Assembly (NCBI RefSeq): GCF_041410465.1
Contig: NZ_CP166961.1
Location: 1,550,001 to 1,614,000, forward strand
From: Thalassotalea sp. 273M-4
Lineage (GTDB): Bacteria; Pseudomonadota; Gammaproteobacteria; Enterobacterales; Alteromonadaceae
Length of the DNA stretch: 64,000 nucleotides
Direction: 5' to 3'
Positions 1 through 10,043 of this stretch are shown in pieces (positions within the stretch are counted from its first letter, which is position 1; each line of letters begins with the position of its first letter). The translations under genes and the position numbers were made by a program. The notes under the pieces are model-generated. The model was given only the letters and a program-made list of their open reading frames with translations, was not told the DNA's origin and did no database searches.

Positions 1-1775
1 GTGAGATGAAAGAGTTTTTCCCAAATAACGCAGTAGAGTATTTTGTTTCTTATTACGATTATTATCAGCCAGAAGCTTATGTACCCACGACGGATACATT
101 TATTGAAAAAGACGCTTCAATTAATGAGCATATTGAGCAAATGCGTTTGTCGGCAACCAAAGCTTTGCTCGAGCGACGAGACGTTATTATTATTGCCTCG
201 GTATCGGCGATATATGGTTTGGGTGACCCCGATTCTTATTTAAAAATGATGTTACATTTATCACAAGGTGACATTATTAATCAGCGCGATATTTTACGGC
301 GCTTAGCTGAGCTGCAGTACACTCGAAACGATGTAGCTTTTCAACGAGCGACTTATCGGGTGCGTGGTGATGTTATTGATATATTCCCTGCAGAATCTGA
401 TCGTCTTGCCATTCGAGTTGAGTTATTTGATGAAGAAGTAGAACGTATAAGTCAATTTGATCCTTTAACCGGTGATGTTGAACGAATTTTACCTCGCGTT
501 ACGATATACCCTAAAACGCACTATGCGACCCCGCGAGAGAAAATTTTAAATGCGGTTGAGCAGATTAAAGTGGAATTAAAAGAACGCTCAGCCCAGCTTA
601 AAGACAATAATAAATTGGTTGAAGAACAACGCATTGTTCAGCGAACCCAATTTGATATCGAAATGATGACCGAGTTGGGCTACTGTTCTGGCATTGAAAA
701 CTATTCGCGTTACCTATCGGGTCGTGGACCAGGTGAGGCGCCCCCGACTTTATTTGATTACTTGCCCGATGATGGCTTATTAATTATTGATGAGTCGCAT
801 GTTACCGTGCCTCAAATAGGGGCGATGTATAAAGGCGATCGTTCGCGCAAAGAAAACCTGGTTGAATATGGTTTTAGACTGCCCTCAGCGCTAGACAATA
901 GACCAATGAAGTTTGACGAATTTACGGCGATATCGCCGCAAACGATTTATGTGTCGGCGACGCCAAGTCAATACGAATTAGAAAAATCGGGTGGTGAAGT
1001 GGCTGAGCAGGTGGTCAGACCGACCGGGTTATTAGATCCTGAAATTGAAGTAAGGCCGGTTGCGACGCAAGTCGATGACTTATTGTCAGAGATAAAAATC
1101 CGAATCGCAAAAGGTGAAAGGGTACTGGCGACGACGTTAACCAAACGTATGGCTGAAGATTTAGCCGAGTATGTTACCGAAGCTGGCGTTAAGTCTCGTT
1201 ATCTTCATTCTGACATAGATACAGTCGAGAGAATGGAAATTATTCGAGATTTACGTTTAGGTGTGTTTGATGTGTTAATTGGAATTAACTTATTGCGCGA
1301 AGGCCTGGATATGCCAGAAGTATCCTTGGTGGCTATTTTAGATGCAGACAAAGAAGGCTTCTTACGTTCTGAGCGCTCGTTAATTCAAACTATTGGGCGT
1401 GCTGCTCGTAACCTTGAAGGCAAAGCAATTTTATATGCCGATAGCATTACCAAGTCGATGAAAAAGGCAATAGATGAAACCAATCGCCGCCGTGAAAAAC
1501 AGCAACAACATAATATAGATAACAAGATCACGCCAAAAGGGTTAAATAAAAAAATTGGCGATATTATGGGGGTTGATACCGGAGTTGGTAAGGGTGGCTT
1601 AAAAGTTGCTGAACCAGTTGAACAACAAGTTATTTTATCTACCGATGAAATTGATAAAAAAGTTGCCAGCCTAGAAAACGAAATGTTTGATCTTGCCCGC
1701 AATTTAGAATTCGAAAAAGCGGCTGCACTGCGTGACGAAATTGCTAAGCTTCGTGAAATCCAGCTAAAAACCTAG
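1..1775 (+). CDS. uvrB: UvrABC excinuclease subunit B (5' truncated by window edge)
   Basis: UvrB is the damage-verifying helicase-like subunit of nucleotide excision repair; it receives damaged DNA from UvrA and recruits UvrC. The reading frame is open to the left edge, and the first in-frame ATG (position 6, MKEFFP) is internal to the family, so roughly the first 80 residues, including Walker A, lie outside the window. Visible are the beta-hairpin region ([12 protein letters not shown]), the [10 protein letters not shown] segment, the [12 protein letters not shown] helicase motif, the QTIGRAARN motif VI and a C-terminal UVR domain that binds UvrC. It converges on a small gene starting 7 bases beyond its stop. 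In E. coli uvrB is SOS-regulated; its promoter is not in view here. Confidence 0.98.
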   Translation, partial: EMKEFFPNNAVEYFVSYYDYYQPEAYVPTTDTFIEKDASINEHIEQMRLSATKALLERRDVIIIASVSAIYGLGDPDSYLKMMLHLSQGDIINQRDILRRLAELQYTRNDVAFQRATYRVRGDVIDIFPAESDRLAIRVELFDEEVERISQFDPLTGDVERILPRVTIYPKTHYATPREKILNAVEQIKVELKERSAQLKDNNKLVEEQRIVQRTQFDIEMMTELGYCSGIENYSRYLSGRGPGEAPPTLFDYLPDDGLLIIDESHVTVPQIGAMYKGDRSRKENLVEYGFRLPSALDNRPMKFDEFTAISPQTIYVSATPSQYELEKSGGEVAEQVVRPTGLLDPEIEVRPVATQVDDLLSEIKIRIAKGERVLATTLTKRMAEDLAEYVTEAGVKSRYLHSDIDTVERMEIIRDLRLGVFDVLIGINLLREGLDMPEVSLVAILDADKEGFLRSERSLIQTIGRAARNLEGKAILYADSITKSMKKAIDETNRRREKQQQHNIDNKITPKGLNKKIGDIMGVDTGVGKGGLKVAEPVEQQVILSTDEIDKKVASLENEMFDLARNLEFEKAAALRDEIAKLREIQLKT

Positions 1776-1782
1776 GCTGTTA

Positions 1783-1989
1783 TTATACCCGGCTGGCATA
1801 GTAACTGAGGATTTCTTCAATATCTTCGGTTTTACACTTACCTAGACTTGCAATATCGTTGATGATTTTATCTTGAATATCTACAGGGAAGAGCATTAAT
1901 TGTTCTAAAAATAAGTGAGCTTGTAACTCGTCTTTTGCGTTGACAAGTTCACCTAGATGCTCTGCATGATGTTGCCATATCGACTCCAT
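1783..1989 (-). CDS. Small conserved-looking protein of unknown function (68 aa)
   Basis: I do not recognise this family. The product is 68 residues, soluble and mainly helical by composition, with one cysteine and no signal peptide or membrane segment. It is judged real because an AAGGAGG ribosome-binding site lies six bases before its ATG and because it fills the space convergent to uvrB. Nothing in the sequence links it to repair. Function unknown. Confidence 0.7.
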   Translation of the reverse strand: MESIWQHHAEHLGELVNAKDELQAHLFLEQLMLFPVDIQDKIINDIASLGKCKTEDIEEILSYYASRV

Positions 1990-2204
1990 ACGACCTCCTT
2001 AAATCAATATCTTTTCTAATTTTAGGTGAAATCCAGCGATTTACCGCAAGTTATTCATCGAATAAGCTTATAAAACTCAGGTTATGGCGGTTATTTTAGA
2101 ATAACGTGTTAATAAATCTTGACTAATTCGAAGCAAAATTGTTACAAATTTAAGCTAGGTCAATTAAAAGTTAATGCTGGTATCTAATCGCTTAGGAATA
2201 AATA

Positions 2205-2828
2205 ATGAAAATACACGTGGCAAATCAAAAGCTCAGAACTGTAATAATCGGTATTTTAGTCATTGCCAGTAGTGTTTTGCTTACTCCTGTAAATGCGAAA
2301 GAAGTCGAACGTATGATGGAGGTAAGTATTCTCGCCACAGATGAGCAAAATGCAGAGGTGACAATAGATAAAAATGGTGAACGGTTTCGTATTAACTTAC
2401 CAAAAGCCGTTCTTGCGAACAAACAGAAGTTACAATATGCCATTTCGCAATTACCTCAATCACAGCAACACATGGTAATGGAAGCGCTTTATCCGGCGCA
2501 AAAGACGGATTCAACTCAACAAAAAAAAATTGAAGTATTAAAGCCTTACTTAGACAGTTTTCAATGGATAGAAAAAGGGGGGAGCGGGATCAATCAACAA
2601 GCATTAGATGAGTCCGCTATTATAGAGCTTAGTAAAAATAGCAGTGATGGGGCAAAATCAAAGAAAATCATCAAAAAGAAGATGAAGCTTGATGGGGAAA
2701 ATGTGTTCATTACCCACCAAGGTCAAAGTGCGGGCTCCATAACGATGATCAAACATCTGTTAAAACAAGGCACTTTTACCTCTGATGAACTCGATGAAAT
2801 TCAACATATACTCGATGAAAAAAGATAA
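2205..2828 (+). CDS. Predicted exported protein of unknown function (207 aa)
   Basis: The N-terminus has a basic start, a hydrophobic stretch (residues about 12-27) and a likely cleavage after VNA (about residue 31), so it should enter the periplasm. The rest is charged and polar, with no recognised domain; a lysine-rich patch (KSKKIIKKKMK) lies around residues 151-161. There is no cysteine for a lipobox. The gene stands alone between the small uvrB-side gene and queC, with about 200 AT-rich bases in front as promoter space. Function unknown. Confidence 0.75.
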   Translation: MKIHVANQKLRTVIIGILVIASSVLLTPVNAKEVERMMEVSILATDEQNAEVTIDKNGERFRINLPKAVLANKQKLQYAISQLPQSQQHMVMEALYPAQKTDSTQQKKIEVLKPYLDSFQWIEKGGSGINQQALDESAIIELSKNSSDGAKSKKIIKKKMKLDGENVFITHQGQSAGSITMIKHLLKQGTFTSDELDEIQHILDEKR

Positions 2829-2908
2829 AAACTAGGTGTGGGAATTTAGGCATGGCTAACAAAAATTGTAGTTTTGATAACCATGCTGATGTTCATCAAA
2901 TCCCTGAT

Positions 2909-3577
2909 TTATTCGTATGGTAGTGGATCGGTTACCTTATTTTTTTCAAAAGCTTCTAAACGCTCCTGACAAGCACCACATTTACCACAGGCTTTTTCAC
3001 GACCGTTATAACAGGTCCAACTCTTACTGTAATCTAAGCCCATGTTTAAGCCGTCGGTCAAAATATCAATTTTAGTGTCATGTAAATATGGGCTGTAAAT
3101 TTCAACCGCTTCATAATTGGCAATTTGACAAACGTCATTCATTTTCTCAACAAACTCTGGGCGACAATCGGGGTAAATAGCATGATCGCCAGAGTGAGCG
3201 CCATAGTAAACTTTGTGCGCTCCAATGGAAACGGCATAACCAACAGCTAATGAAATTAAAATCATATTACGATTAGGAACCACGGTAGACTTCATCGACT
3301 CTTCTTCGTAATGGCCCTCAGGAATATCAATTTCGTCGGTTAATGATGAGCCCGCCAACAACTGGTTTATGGCCCGAATATCGACAATTTTATGTGGAAT
3401 ATTTAAGTCGTCACACACTGCTTTCGCGAAGGTTAACTCTTTGGAGTGGCGTTGACCGTAATCAAAAGATAAAGCGTAAACATCATAACCATCTTTTCTG
3501 GCGCGATTTAATACGGTAAAAGAATCCATCCCACCAGAATATACAACAACCACTTTTTCTTTAATTTTTTCAGCCAT
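2909..3577 (-). CDS. queC: 7-cyano-7-deazaguanine (preQ0) synthase QueC
   Basis: QueC converts 7-carboxy-7-deazaguanine to preQ0 using ATP and ammonia, in queuosine tRNA modification. The N-terminus carries the PP-loop [12 protein letters not shown] (residues about 12-23) and the C-terminus has the zinc-binding cysteine cluster CGKCGAC (about residues 197-203), preceded by WTCYNG. The length of 222 aa is normal for the family. It is divergent from queE, whose product supplies its substrate, with 76 bases between the starts. No preQ1 riboswitch is evident in that gap. Confidence 0.96.
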   Translation of the reverse strand: MAEKIKEKVVVVYSGGMDSFTVLNRARKDGYDVYALSFDYGQRHSKELTFAKAVCDDLNIPHKIVDIRAINQLLAGSSLTDEIDIPEGHYEEESMKSTVVPNRNMILISLAVGYAVSIGAHKVYYGAHSGDHAIYPDCRPEFVEKMNDVCQIANYEAVEIYSPYLHDTKIDILTDGLNMGLDYSKSWTCYNGREKACGKCGACQERLEAFEKNKVTDPLPYE

Positions 3578-3653
3578 TTTTCAGCTCTCTAAGGTATAAT
3601 TTCAAATACTTCAATTTTACTGCATAAACTCAGGATCCTAAAGATTAATTATT

Positions 3654-4325
3654 ATGATTCATTATAAAATCAACGAATTGTTCGAAACCTTACAAGGTGA
3701 AGGTTCGTTTACCGGTCAACCATCTATTTTTATTCGATTACAAGGGTGTCCTGTCGGTTGTGCTTGGTGTGATACAAAACATACTTGGGAAGTAAATCCA
3801 GAAAGTGAGGTCACAACCGATATCGTTTTAAATAAAAATGCCGAAACCGATGAGTGGGTTAATTTATCACCCGAACAAGTTTTACAGGTTGTCGAAAACA
3901 AACAGTACAGGGCCAAGCACCTAGTTATAACCGGTGGTGAGCCTTGCATGTTTGATCTAACTCCTTTATGTGAGTTATTTGAAAAACATGGCTACAGCAC
4001 TCAGGTTGAAACGTCGGGGACGTTTGAAATTTTAGTGTCGGATGCTTGTTGGGTAACCGTGTCACCCAAAATTAATATGCGTGGTGGTTACAAGGTCCTA
4101 AAAACCGCGTTAGAAAGGGCGAATGAGATTAAACATCCAGTTGCTACACAAAATCATGTGGATGAACTTAAAGCCTTGCTCAAAGAGCATGGTATTTTGA
4201 ATAAACCGATTTACTTGCAACCCATTAGTCAAAAAGAGCGTGCTACCCAATTGGCTATTGAGACATGTATTGCTAATAACTGGCGTTTATCGGTGCAAGT
4301 TCATAAATATATTGGTATTGAATAA
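3654..4325 (+). CDS. queE: 7-carboxy-7-deazaguanine synthase QueE (radical SAM)
   Basis: QueE is a radical S-adenosylmethionine enzyme that rearranges 6-carboxytetrahydropterin to 7-carboxy-7-deazaguanine, the step before QueC. The cluster-binding motif CPVGCAWC (C-x3-C-x2-C, residues about 32-39) and the SAM-binding VITGGEPC segment (about residues 91-98) are intact. At 223 aa it is full length. It is divergent from queC, as expected for paired pathway genes. A 12-bp perfect hairpin follows about 50 bases after the stop. Confidence 0.96.
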   Translation: MIHYKINELFETLQGEGSFTGQPSIFIRLQGCPVGCAWCDTKHTWEVNPESEVTTDIVLNKNAETDEWVNLSPEQVLQVVENKQYRAKHLVITGGEPCMFDLTPLCELFEKHGYSTQVETSGTFEILVSDACWVTVSPKINMRGGYKVLKTALERANEIKHPVATQNHVDELKALLKEHGILNKPIYLQPISQKERATQLAIETCIANNWRLSVQVHKYIGIE

Positions 4326-4377
4326 TCGCTCAATGTTGCTGGTGTGAATTCCTGTTAGCAACTAAAAACCACCCGAT

Positions 4378-4406
4378 AAGGTTTATAAGAATTGCTTATA
4401 AACCTT
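4378..4406. terminator. Perfect 12-bp hairpin between convergent queE and barrel gene
   Basis: AAGGTTTATAAG and CTTATAAACCTT form a perfect 12-bp stem around a 5-base loop. It lies between the convergent ends of queE and the outer-membrane barrel gene, so it probably ends transcription from one or both sides. There is no long T-run on either side, so rho-independent function is likely but not certain. Confidence 0.6.
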
Positions 4407-4434
4407 GGTATGTTAGCCATGTAAGTTGGATCTG

Positions 4435-5022
4435 CTAGAAAAACAAGATAGCCGATAAAAAGATGGCATCGACTTCATCGTACTTTGAATAGCCAAAACT
4501 GGCGGAAAATCGTTCACTAACGTGATACATAGTGGACAAATCAAACCCTACTTCTGACTCTTCATCTAAATCGATATAGTTTATCGAACCACTGAGCTCA
4601 ATTCGCTCATTAATTAATGTACGAACACCCGCCTGCAGGCCATAGCCATTGTCACTTTCTGCATCAAAGTTATTTTGGTAAGACGCATTAAACTCCATTT
4701 CTTCATAGGAGACGATGCCAAAAAAGTCGGTGTTTTTTGAGTAAGGATGGCGAAAACCAACGCCAACGGATAAAGTATCTAAGTCGACTTTTACAGTTGA
4801 GCCAAGCAATGTAATATCATCGGAAACAGCGCCATAATTTGCTGAAACAATAATGTTTTTGCTCACTAACTTGGTCGCTTCAACACCAACACCGGTGAGG
4901 TGATTCCCGCTCAAGTCAACCGAAATATAAGACAATGTGGCACTATCCCAGCGAATGGACTGAGCCGCCTCAACAGCGCCGACAGACAATAATAGAGTAG
5001 ATGCTAGTAATAATTTTTTCAT
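4435..5022 (-). CDS. Small outer-membrane beta-barrel protein (195 aa)
   Basis: The start is the ATG at 5022, seven bases after GGAG, rather than the in-frame GTG 12 bases upstream. A signal peptide (KKLLLASTLLLSVGAVEA) is followed by alternating aromatic/polar strands, and the protein ends in SAILFF, a typical C-terminal phenylalanine that the BAM machinery recognises. The size suggests an 8-stranded barrel of the OmpW/OmpA/OmpX porin-like superfamily. I cannot assign a substrate. It stands alone, convergent with queE. Confidence 0.8.
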   Translation of the reverse strand: MKKLLLASTLLLSVGAVEAAQSIRWDSATLSYISVDLSGNHLTGVGVEATKLVSKNIIVSANYGAVSDDITLLGSTVKVDLDTLSVGVGFRHPYSKNTDFFGIVSYEEMEFNASYQNNFDAESDNGYGLQAGVRTLINERIELSGSINYIDLDEESEVGFDLSTMYHVSERFSASFGYSKYDEVDAIFLSAILFF

Positions 5023-5235
5023 TTTACACTCCACTGTAACGTATCAGTTGTAGGTTTGTTTTTATACCAACCCTTTATTGTTAACGTTGAATTTAGCGAA
5101 AGTTATTACTCATTTATTGTTAATAAAACCGTTAATCATCGGTTAAAATCCAACATTTTTTAATGGGTTATCTTTTATTCAGTATAAAGTAAACGCGGTG
5201 AATAGCTAAAAATTTAATGTCGGTGTGGCACCCGA

Positions 5236-5266
5236 ACACGGGCTTAATTTTTTGTTTAGCCCGTGT
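5236..5266. terminator. Hairpin downstream of dinG
   Basis: ACACGGGCT and AGCCCGTGT form a perfect 9-bp GC-rich stem with a 13-base AT-rich loop, about 50 bases past the dinG stop on the minus strand. There is no T-run directly after the stem, so it could be a terminator or a 3'-end stabiliser. Nothing else is apparent between the barrel gene start and the dinG stop. Confidence 0.5.
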
Positions 5267-5314
5267 GCAAGTCAAATGGTTGGGCTCGAATATTGCCTTA
5301 GCCCTATGCGCTGT

Positions 5315-7396
5315 TTAATATTCTATTTGTCTTTTAAATGGGGGCAAAGAGTCAAGTAAATCCTTACCATAACGCTTTGATACTAGTCGTCTATCTAAAA
5401 TAGTGATGGTGCCTTTGTCTTTCTCATTTCGAAGTAAGCGACCACAGGCTTGAACCAACTTTTTAGAGGCATCGGGGACTGCCAGAGACATAAACGGATT
5501 GCCACCTTTTTGCTTGATGTATTCGGCTTGCGCTTGGTCAACCGGTGACGTGGGAACTGAAAATGGTAACTTAGTAATGATCAAATTTGTTAGGTATTTA
5601 CCTGGTAAATCAAGGCCTTCAGAAAAACTTTGACTGCCAAAAATAATGCTGGTCTTGCCGGCATCACACAAAGTTTTATGTTGTTCTAAGATATATTGTC
5701 GAGAATGTTCACCTTGCATTAGGATATTGGTTTTTACTGATTTGCGAATGTTCTCCGCTACTTTTTCCATTTGCCAATAAGACGAAAATAACACCAAATT
5801 TGCTTCATTTTCTTTCAATAAACTCGGAATACGTTTGATCAGCTCTTCTGTAAACATATCACTGTTATTTGGTTCAACAGCAATATTAGGGATCGATAAA
5901 ACGGCATTCTCTTGGTAATTAAACGGTGAATTGAGCTTTTTGTATTGGGTACCATCGTTATTGCCAAGGCCAGCTTGGCGTCTAAAGTGCTCAAAACTGT
6001 TAAGTGCACACAAGGTGGCAGAACACAAAACAGCACCTTCACACTTACTCCACAGATTATCTTCAAGCATAAATCCAACTTCAATTGGAGATGCTGAGAT
6101 TAAATAGTCATCTCGCTTGCCACTGGTTTTTTCAATCCAGCGGGCTAGTGGGGCTCCTTTATCAGGGTCGGTTTTGGCGTACATTTGCCAAATTTTTTCT
6201 AGGTTTTCTAAACGTTGAATTTGAAAACCAGATTCCGCTAACAAAGGTTCTGCTTGATAGATTTTTACCGAGCCGTCTTTGACTTCTTCCATCAGCAAGT
6301 TGTACAGCTTGGTTATTTCGTTTAAGGATTTCTTCGTTGCTGTCTGAATGTCTTCCGCCAGGTTTTTAAGCTCTTTGGGAATTAAGCCATGCTCGAATCG
6401 ATATTGTTTGTCTTCTATAAAGTACGTATTTTGGTTGGCATCAATAAAACCGTTCACTTTTTGCAAATCGCTAATGATCTCTTGGCTATAATCGGCCAAC
6501 TTTAAACCGGGCGCGATTGCCCTTTGGGAGCTACACAATTTAGCTATTTTATCAGCAGTCGATGATATTTTACTGAGCCAATCAATGGCCCCTTTTACCG
6601 TTGCCATGGCCGATGAGTGATCGCGGGTAATATCGGGTAAGTGATGGGCTTCGTCAATAATGTAGATACTGTCTTGTGGCTCAGAAAGGATCTTGCCACC
6701 ACCAAGCTCAATGTCGGCTAATAGCAAACTGTGGTTGATGATCAGTACATCAGCCAAGTCCATTTGTTCTCGCGCTTTATGAAAAGGGCACTGGCTGTGC
6801 TCATTTAAATGCTTTAAACAGCTGTGTTTATCACTTTGAATATGACGCCAAATATGATCGGGAATCGGTTTGGGCCAAGAGTCTCTGTCGCCTTGCCATT
6901 TGCCACTGGCCAGTTTTTCTTGCAACGTTTTAAGTAACTTTATTTCACTGACTTTGGGCTTTTGCTCCCATAGTGCCACTTGGGCTGTTTCTTCGCTGTC
7001 ATTGCACGCAATAGCAAGACGTTGTTTACAGACATAACGTTGACGACCTTTGACCAAACAAAAATCAAATTTTAAACTGGAATGGGTTAGTAAAAACGGC
7101 AGATCTTTTAAATACAATTGCTCTTGTAGGGCCACCGTGGCCGTTGAGATAACCACCTTCTTTTGCCGTTTTAACGCAATTGGAATGGCCCCTAAGCAAT
7201 AGGCTAAGGACTTTCCGGTACCCGTACCAGCTTCTATAACAATATGCTTTCTATCTTTTGCGTATTCTCCCGCCAAGGTTTTTGCTATTTCGGCAATTAA
7301 ATAGGCTTGTTCTTTTCTCGGGCTAAAATTAGGAAGATTGTTGCCAATTTCCTTGTAGACAGCGCGAATGATTTCCTTGGTTTTTTCACCTAACAT
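5315..7396 (-). CDS. dinG: DinG-family ATP-dependent DNA helicase (Fe-S, XPD-like)
   Basis: This is a 5'-3' superfamily 2 helicase of the DinG/XPD group, which clears R-loops and G-quadruplexes and is SOS-inducible in E. coli. Visible are Walker A (EAGTGTGKS), the DEAH box (IIDEAHHLPD), the Fe-S cysteines after GRQRYVC and around HSCLKHLNEHSQC, and motif VI (ACGRLLRNEKDKG). The ATG at 7396 gives 693 aa. The open frame runs 45 codons further upstream, but that part would overlap polB and cross the LexA box, so it is rejected. It could instead be the paralogue YoaA; the length favours DinG. Confidence 0.9.
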   Translation of the reverse strand: MLGEKTKEIIRAVYKEIGNNLPNFSPRKEQAYLIAEIAKTLAGEYAKDRKHIVIEAGTGTGKSLAYCLGAIPIALKRQKKVVISTATVALQEQLYLKDLPFLLTHSSLKFDFCLVKGRQRYVCKQRLAIACNDSEETAQVALWEQKPKVSEIKLLKTLQEKLASGKWQGDRDSWPKPIPDHIWRHIQSDKHSCLKHLNEHSQCPFHKAREQMDLADVLIINHSLLLADIELGGGKILSEPQDSIYIIDEAHHLPDITRDHSSAMATVKGAIDWLSKISSTADKIAKLCSSQRAIAPGLKLADYSQEIISDLQKVNGFIDANQNTYFIEDKQYRFEHGLIPKELKNLAEDIQTATKKSLNEITKLYNLLMEEVKDGSVKIYQAEPLLAESGFQIQRLENLEKIWQMYAKTDPDKGAPLARWIEKTSGKRDDYLISASPIEVGFMLEDNLWSKCEGAVLCSATLCALNSFEHFRRQAGLGNNDGTQYKKLNSPFNYQENAVLSIPNIAVEPNNSDMFTEELIKRIPSLLKENEANLVLFSSYWQMEKVAENIRKSVKTNILMQGEHSRQYILEQHKTLCDAGKTSIIFGSQSFSEGLDLPGKYLTNLIITKLPFSVPTSPVDQAQAEYIKQKGGNPFMSLAVPDASKKLVQACGRLLRNEKDKGTITILDRRLVSKRYGKDLLDSLPPFKRQIEY

Positions 7397-7436
7397 AGTT
7401 TTTATGTTTCCATTGGGCAGAAGCTTTAATATACTG

Positions 7437-7452
7437 CTGTATATATTAACAG
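7437..7452. promoter_or_regulatory. LexA (SOS) box shared by dinG and polB
   Basis: The sequence CTGT-ATATATTA-ACAG matches the gammaproteobacterial LexA consensus CTGT-N8-ACAG exactly, with the expected AT-rich middle. It sits in the 82-bp gap between the divergent dinG (start 7396) and polB (start 7479), 26 bp before the polB ATG and 40 bp before the dinG ATG. Both genes are SOS genes in E. coli (polB is dinA), so one operator probably represses both. Confidence 0.9.
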
Positions 7453-7478
7453 TTAAATTGAGCGTTTTCGAATAATTA

Positions 7479-9881
7479 ATGACGATTTCAACAAATAAAG
7501 GATTTTTACTAACCCGCCAAGCCGTTGACATTAACGGCCAGTTGACACTTCTTTATTGGGTCAAAGGTTTTACTGGTCCGATACAGCTAAAGGTGACAGG
7601 GCAATCGTGTATCTTCTTTATTGAGCAACGATTTATGGATTATGCCGAGTCATTATTACAAACCGAAAATATCGTCTTTGAAACTAAAATACTGAACTTA
7701 AAAACATTTGAAGATCAGCTTGTTAGTGCTATTTATTTGCAAAGCTTATCTTTGTTTTATAAAGCCCGTGAATTACTCAAAAATGCTGGCATTAAGTGTT
7801 ATGAAGACGACATTAGGCCTGAAGATAGGTATTTAATGGAGCGCTTTATTACGGGGTCTCTGACATTTGTCGGCGAGCAAACTCAAGTCAATAACTACCC
7901 ATCGGTGATTAACGCCAAAAGTAAGCGAGCAACACATGATCCTGTTTTAACCCTGTTATCGATAGATATTGAATGTTCATTTGAAGGACAACTTTACTCT
8001 ATTGCTGGCTACAATGAGCAGCACTCAAAAGTATTTATGATCGGCGAACCCGAAACGAATGCCAAAACCTATATTGAATGGGTGAAAGATGAATACGATT
8101 TACTGCTTCGCTTTATACATTGGTTAAATGAAGTGGATCCCGACATTTTAATTGGCTGGAACGTTGTTAATTTTGACTTTAAATTGCTGCAAAAGCGCTG
8201 TGATCTAAATAATGTTAAATTTGCCATTGGCCGTGATGGCAATGCACCAAGCTGGCGCCAAAATAGGCTAAGCCCAGAGCAACACTTTATAATGATTGCC
8301 GGTCGGGTGGTACTCGATGGCATAGACTTACTCAAATCTGCGACCTATAACTTCCCCAGTTTTGCTCTAGAAAATGTTGCTCAAGAGCTGCTTGGTGTAG
8401 GAAAAAAGATTGATAATGTTGACAACAGAGCCGAAGAAATCACCCGTAAATTTAAATATCATAAACAACAGCTTGCAGAGTATAACTTACAAGATTGTAT
8501 ACTCGTTTGGGATATTTTTAAGCACACACAACTGCTTGAGTTTGCCACCTTACGGGCATCTTTAACGGGGTTAGAACTTGATAGAATAGGTGGTTCAGTT
8601 GCGGCATTTACGAATTTGTATCTACCGAAATTACATCGTGCCGGTTATGTCGCTCCCAATCTGGGTGATGGTGAAAGTGAGCTCGTTTCTCCTGGCGGTT
8701 ATGTTATGGAGTCCATTCCAAACTTATATAAAAATGTGTTGGTTCTTGATTTTAAAAGTTTGTACCCCAGTATCATTCGCACCTTTAAAATAGATCCTAT
8801 GGGATTAATAGAGGGCTTGCGTGAGCATCAACAATGGCAACAAAACGCCAATAAAAATGCCAATTTACGGCCATTTATAGAGGGCTTTGATGGTGCATAT
8901 TTTTCTCGCCAAAAGCATTTTTTACCCACCATTATTGAAACTTTATGGGCTGAACGTGATAAAGCCAAAGCAGATAAAAATGCCCCATTATCACAAGCGC
9001 TTAAAATTATTATGAATTCATTTTATGGCGTACTTGGTTCTAATGGGTGTCGTTTTTTTGATCCTAGGCTTTCGGGATCTATCACTAAACGCTCACATCA
9101 GTTGTTAAATACCACCAAAGACTGGATAGAAGAGCAGGGCTATCAGGTTATTTATGGCGACACCGACTCGATTTTTGTCAGTGTTGGTGCCGATAAAACC
9201 GACCAACAATGCCAAAAAATTGGCAAAGAGATGATGCATTTTATTAATCAACGATGGGCGACAAACATTAAGCAAGAGTATGGCTTAGAGAGTTACCTTG
9301 AAATTGAGTTTGAAACCCATTTTCACCAATTTTTAATGCCCACAGTAAGAGGGCAAGATGTCGGCACCAAAAAACGCTATGCTGGTTTAGTCGGACGAGG
9401 CAAGCAAGAACATTTGGTTTTTAAAGGATTAGAAAGTGTGCGCACCGATTGGACTCAATTGGCAAAAACGTTTCAACAACAATTGTACTTAAAAGTCTTT
9501 AAGCAAGAGCCGGTTGAAGAGTTTATTTTGCATATGGTTGCAGATACTTTAGCTGGAAAATATGACCAAGACTTGGTGTATCGAAAACGCTTAAGGCGTA
9601 AATTAGATGAATATCAAAAAAATGTACCGCCGCACGTGAAAGCGGCACGCCATGCTGATCAACATAATAAGCAGGCGGGATTACCACTACAATATCAAAA
9701 TAAAGGCTGGATAGAGTATGTGATCACCACACAAGGGCCACAAACGTTAAAGTATCAAAGTGCTCCGATTGATTATCAGTTTTACATTGACCGACAACTA
9801 GAGGCCGTAGCCGATGGGATCCTCCCTTTTATTGGCAAGCGATTTGCTCTTATATGTGATGATCAATTGTCTCTATTTTAA
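7479..9881 (+). CDS. polB: DNA polymerase II (family B)
   Basis: PolB is the SOS-induced, proofreading family B polymerase used in replication restart and some translesion synthesis. The 3'-5' exonuclease motifs are present (SIDIEC, NVVNFDFKLL, YNLQDC), as are the polymerase motifs A (DFKSLYPSII), B (KIIMNSFYGVLGS) and C (YGDTDS). At 800 aa it is close to the E. coli enzyme (783). Exo I reads DIEC where E. coli has DIET; the catalytic D and E are kept. The ATG has no strong ribosome-binding site. It is divergent from dinG with a shared LexA box. Confidence 0.97.
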   Translation: MTISTNKGFLLTRQAVDINGQLTLLYWVKGFTGPIQLKVTGQSCIFFIEQRFMDYAESLLQTENIVFETKILNLKTFEDQLVSAIYLQSLSLFYKARELLKNAGIKCYEDDIRPEDRYLMERFITGSLTFVGEQTQVNNYPSVINAKSKRATHDPVLTLLSIDIECSFEGQLYSIAGYNEQHSKVFMIGEPETNAKTYIEWVKDEYDLLLRFIHWLNEVDPDILIGWNVVNFDFKLLQKRCDLNNVKFAIGRDGNAPSWRQNRLSPEQHFIMIAGRVVLDGIDLLKSATYNFPSFALENVAQELLGVGKKIDNVDNRAEEITRKFKYHKQQLAEYNLQDCILVWDIFKHTQLLEFATLRASLTGLELDRIGGSVAAFTNLYLPKLHRAGYVAPNLGDGESELVSPGGYVMESIPNLYKNVLVLDFKSLYPSIIRTFKIDPMGLIEGLREHQQWQQNANKNANLRPFIEGFDGAYFSRQKHFLPTIIETLWAERDKAKADKNAPLSQALKIIMNSFYGVLGSNGCRFFDPRLSGSITKRSHQLLNTTKDWIEEQGYQVIYGDTDSIFVSVGADKTDQQCQKIGKEMMHFINQRWATNIKQEYGLESYLEIEFETHFHQFLMPTVRGQDVGTKKRYAGLVGRGKQEHLVFKGLESVRTDWTQLAKTFQQQLYLKVFKQEPVEEFILHMVADTLAGKYDQDLVYRKRLRRKLDEYQKNVPPHVKAARHADQHNKQAGLPLQYQNKGWIEYVITTQGPQTLKYQSAPIDYQFYIDRQLEAVADGILPFIGKRFALICDDQLSLF

Positions 9882-10043
9882 ATCTAACGCTATGATCATA
9901 TTATAATTTAGAGTTAAAACGATAAAAAAGGTGGTATTTATATTTGTATTAGGTATAAGATGTTTAGATGGCTATACCGCTAAAGGAGCCATAGCAAAAG
10001 CGACACCCGACAAGTATTTGCAAAGTAAATTCAAAGGAACGTT

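Noticed and set aside
3578..3653. preQ1 riboswitch between queC and queE
   Set aside because: The 76-base gap lacks a recognisable preQ1 aptamer pattern and is too short for two leaders.
7397..7531. N-terminal extension of dinG by 45 codons
   Set aside because: It would overlap the polB coding start and run through the LexA box. The extra residues show no DinG similarity, and ATG at 7396 gives the normal helicase N-terminus.
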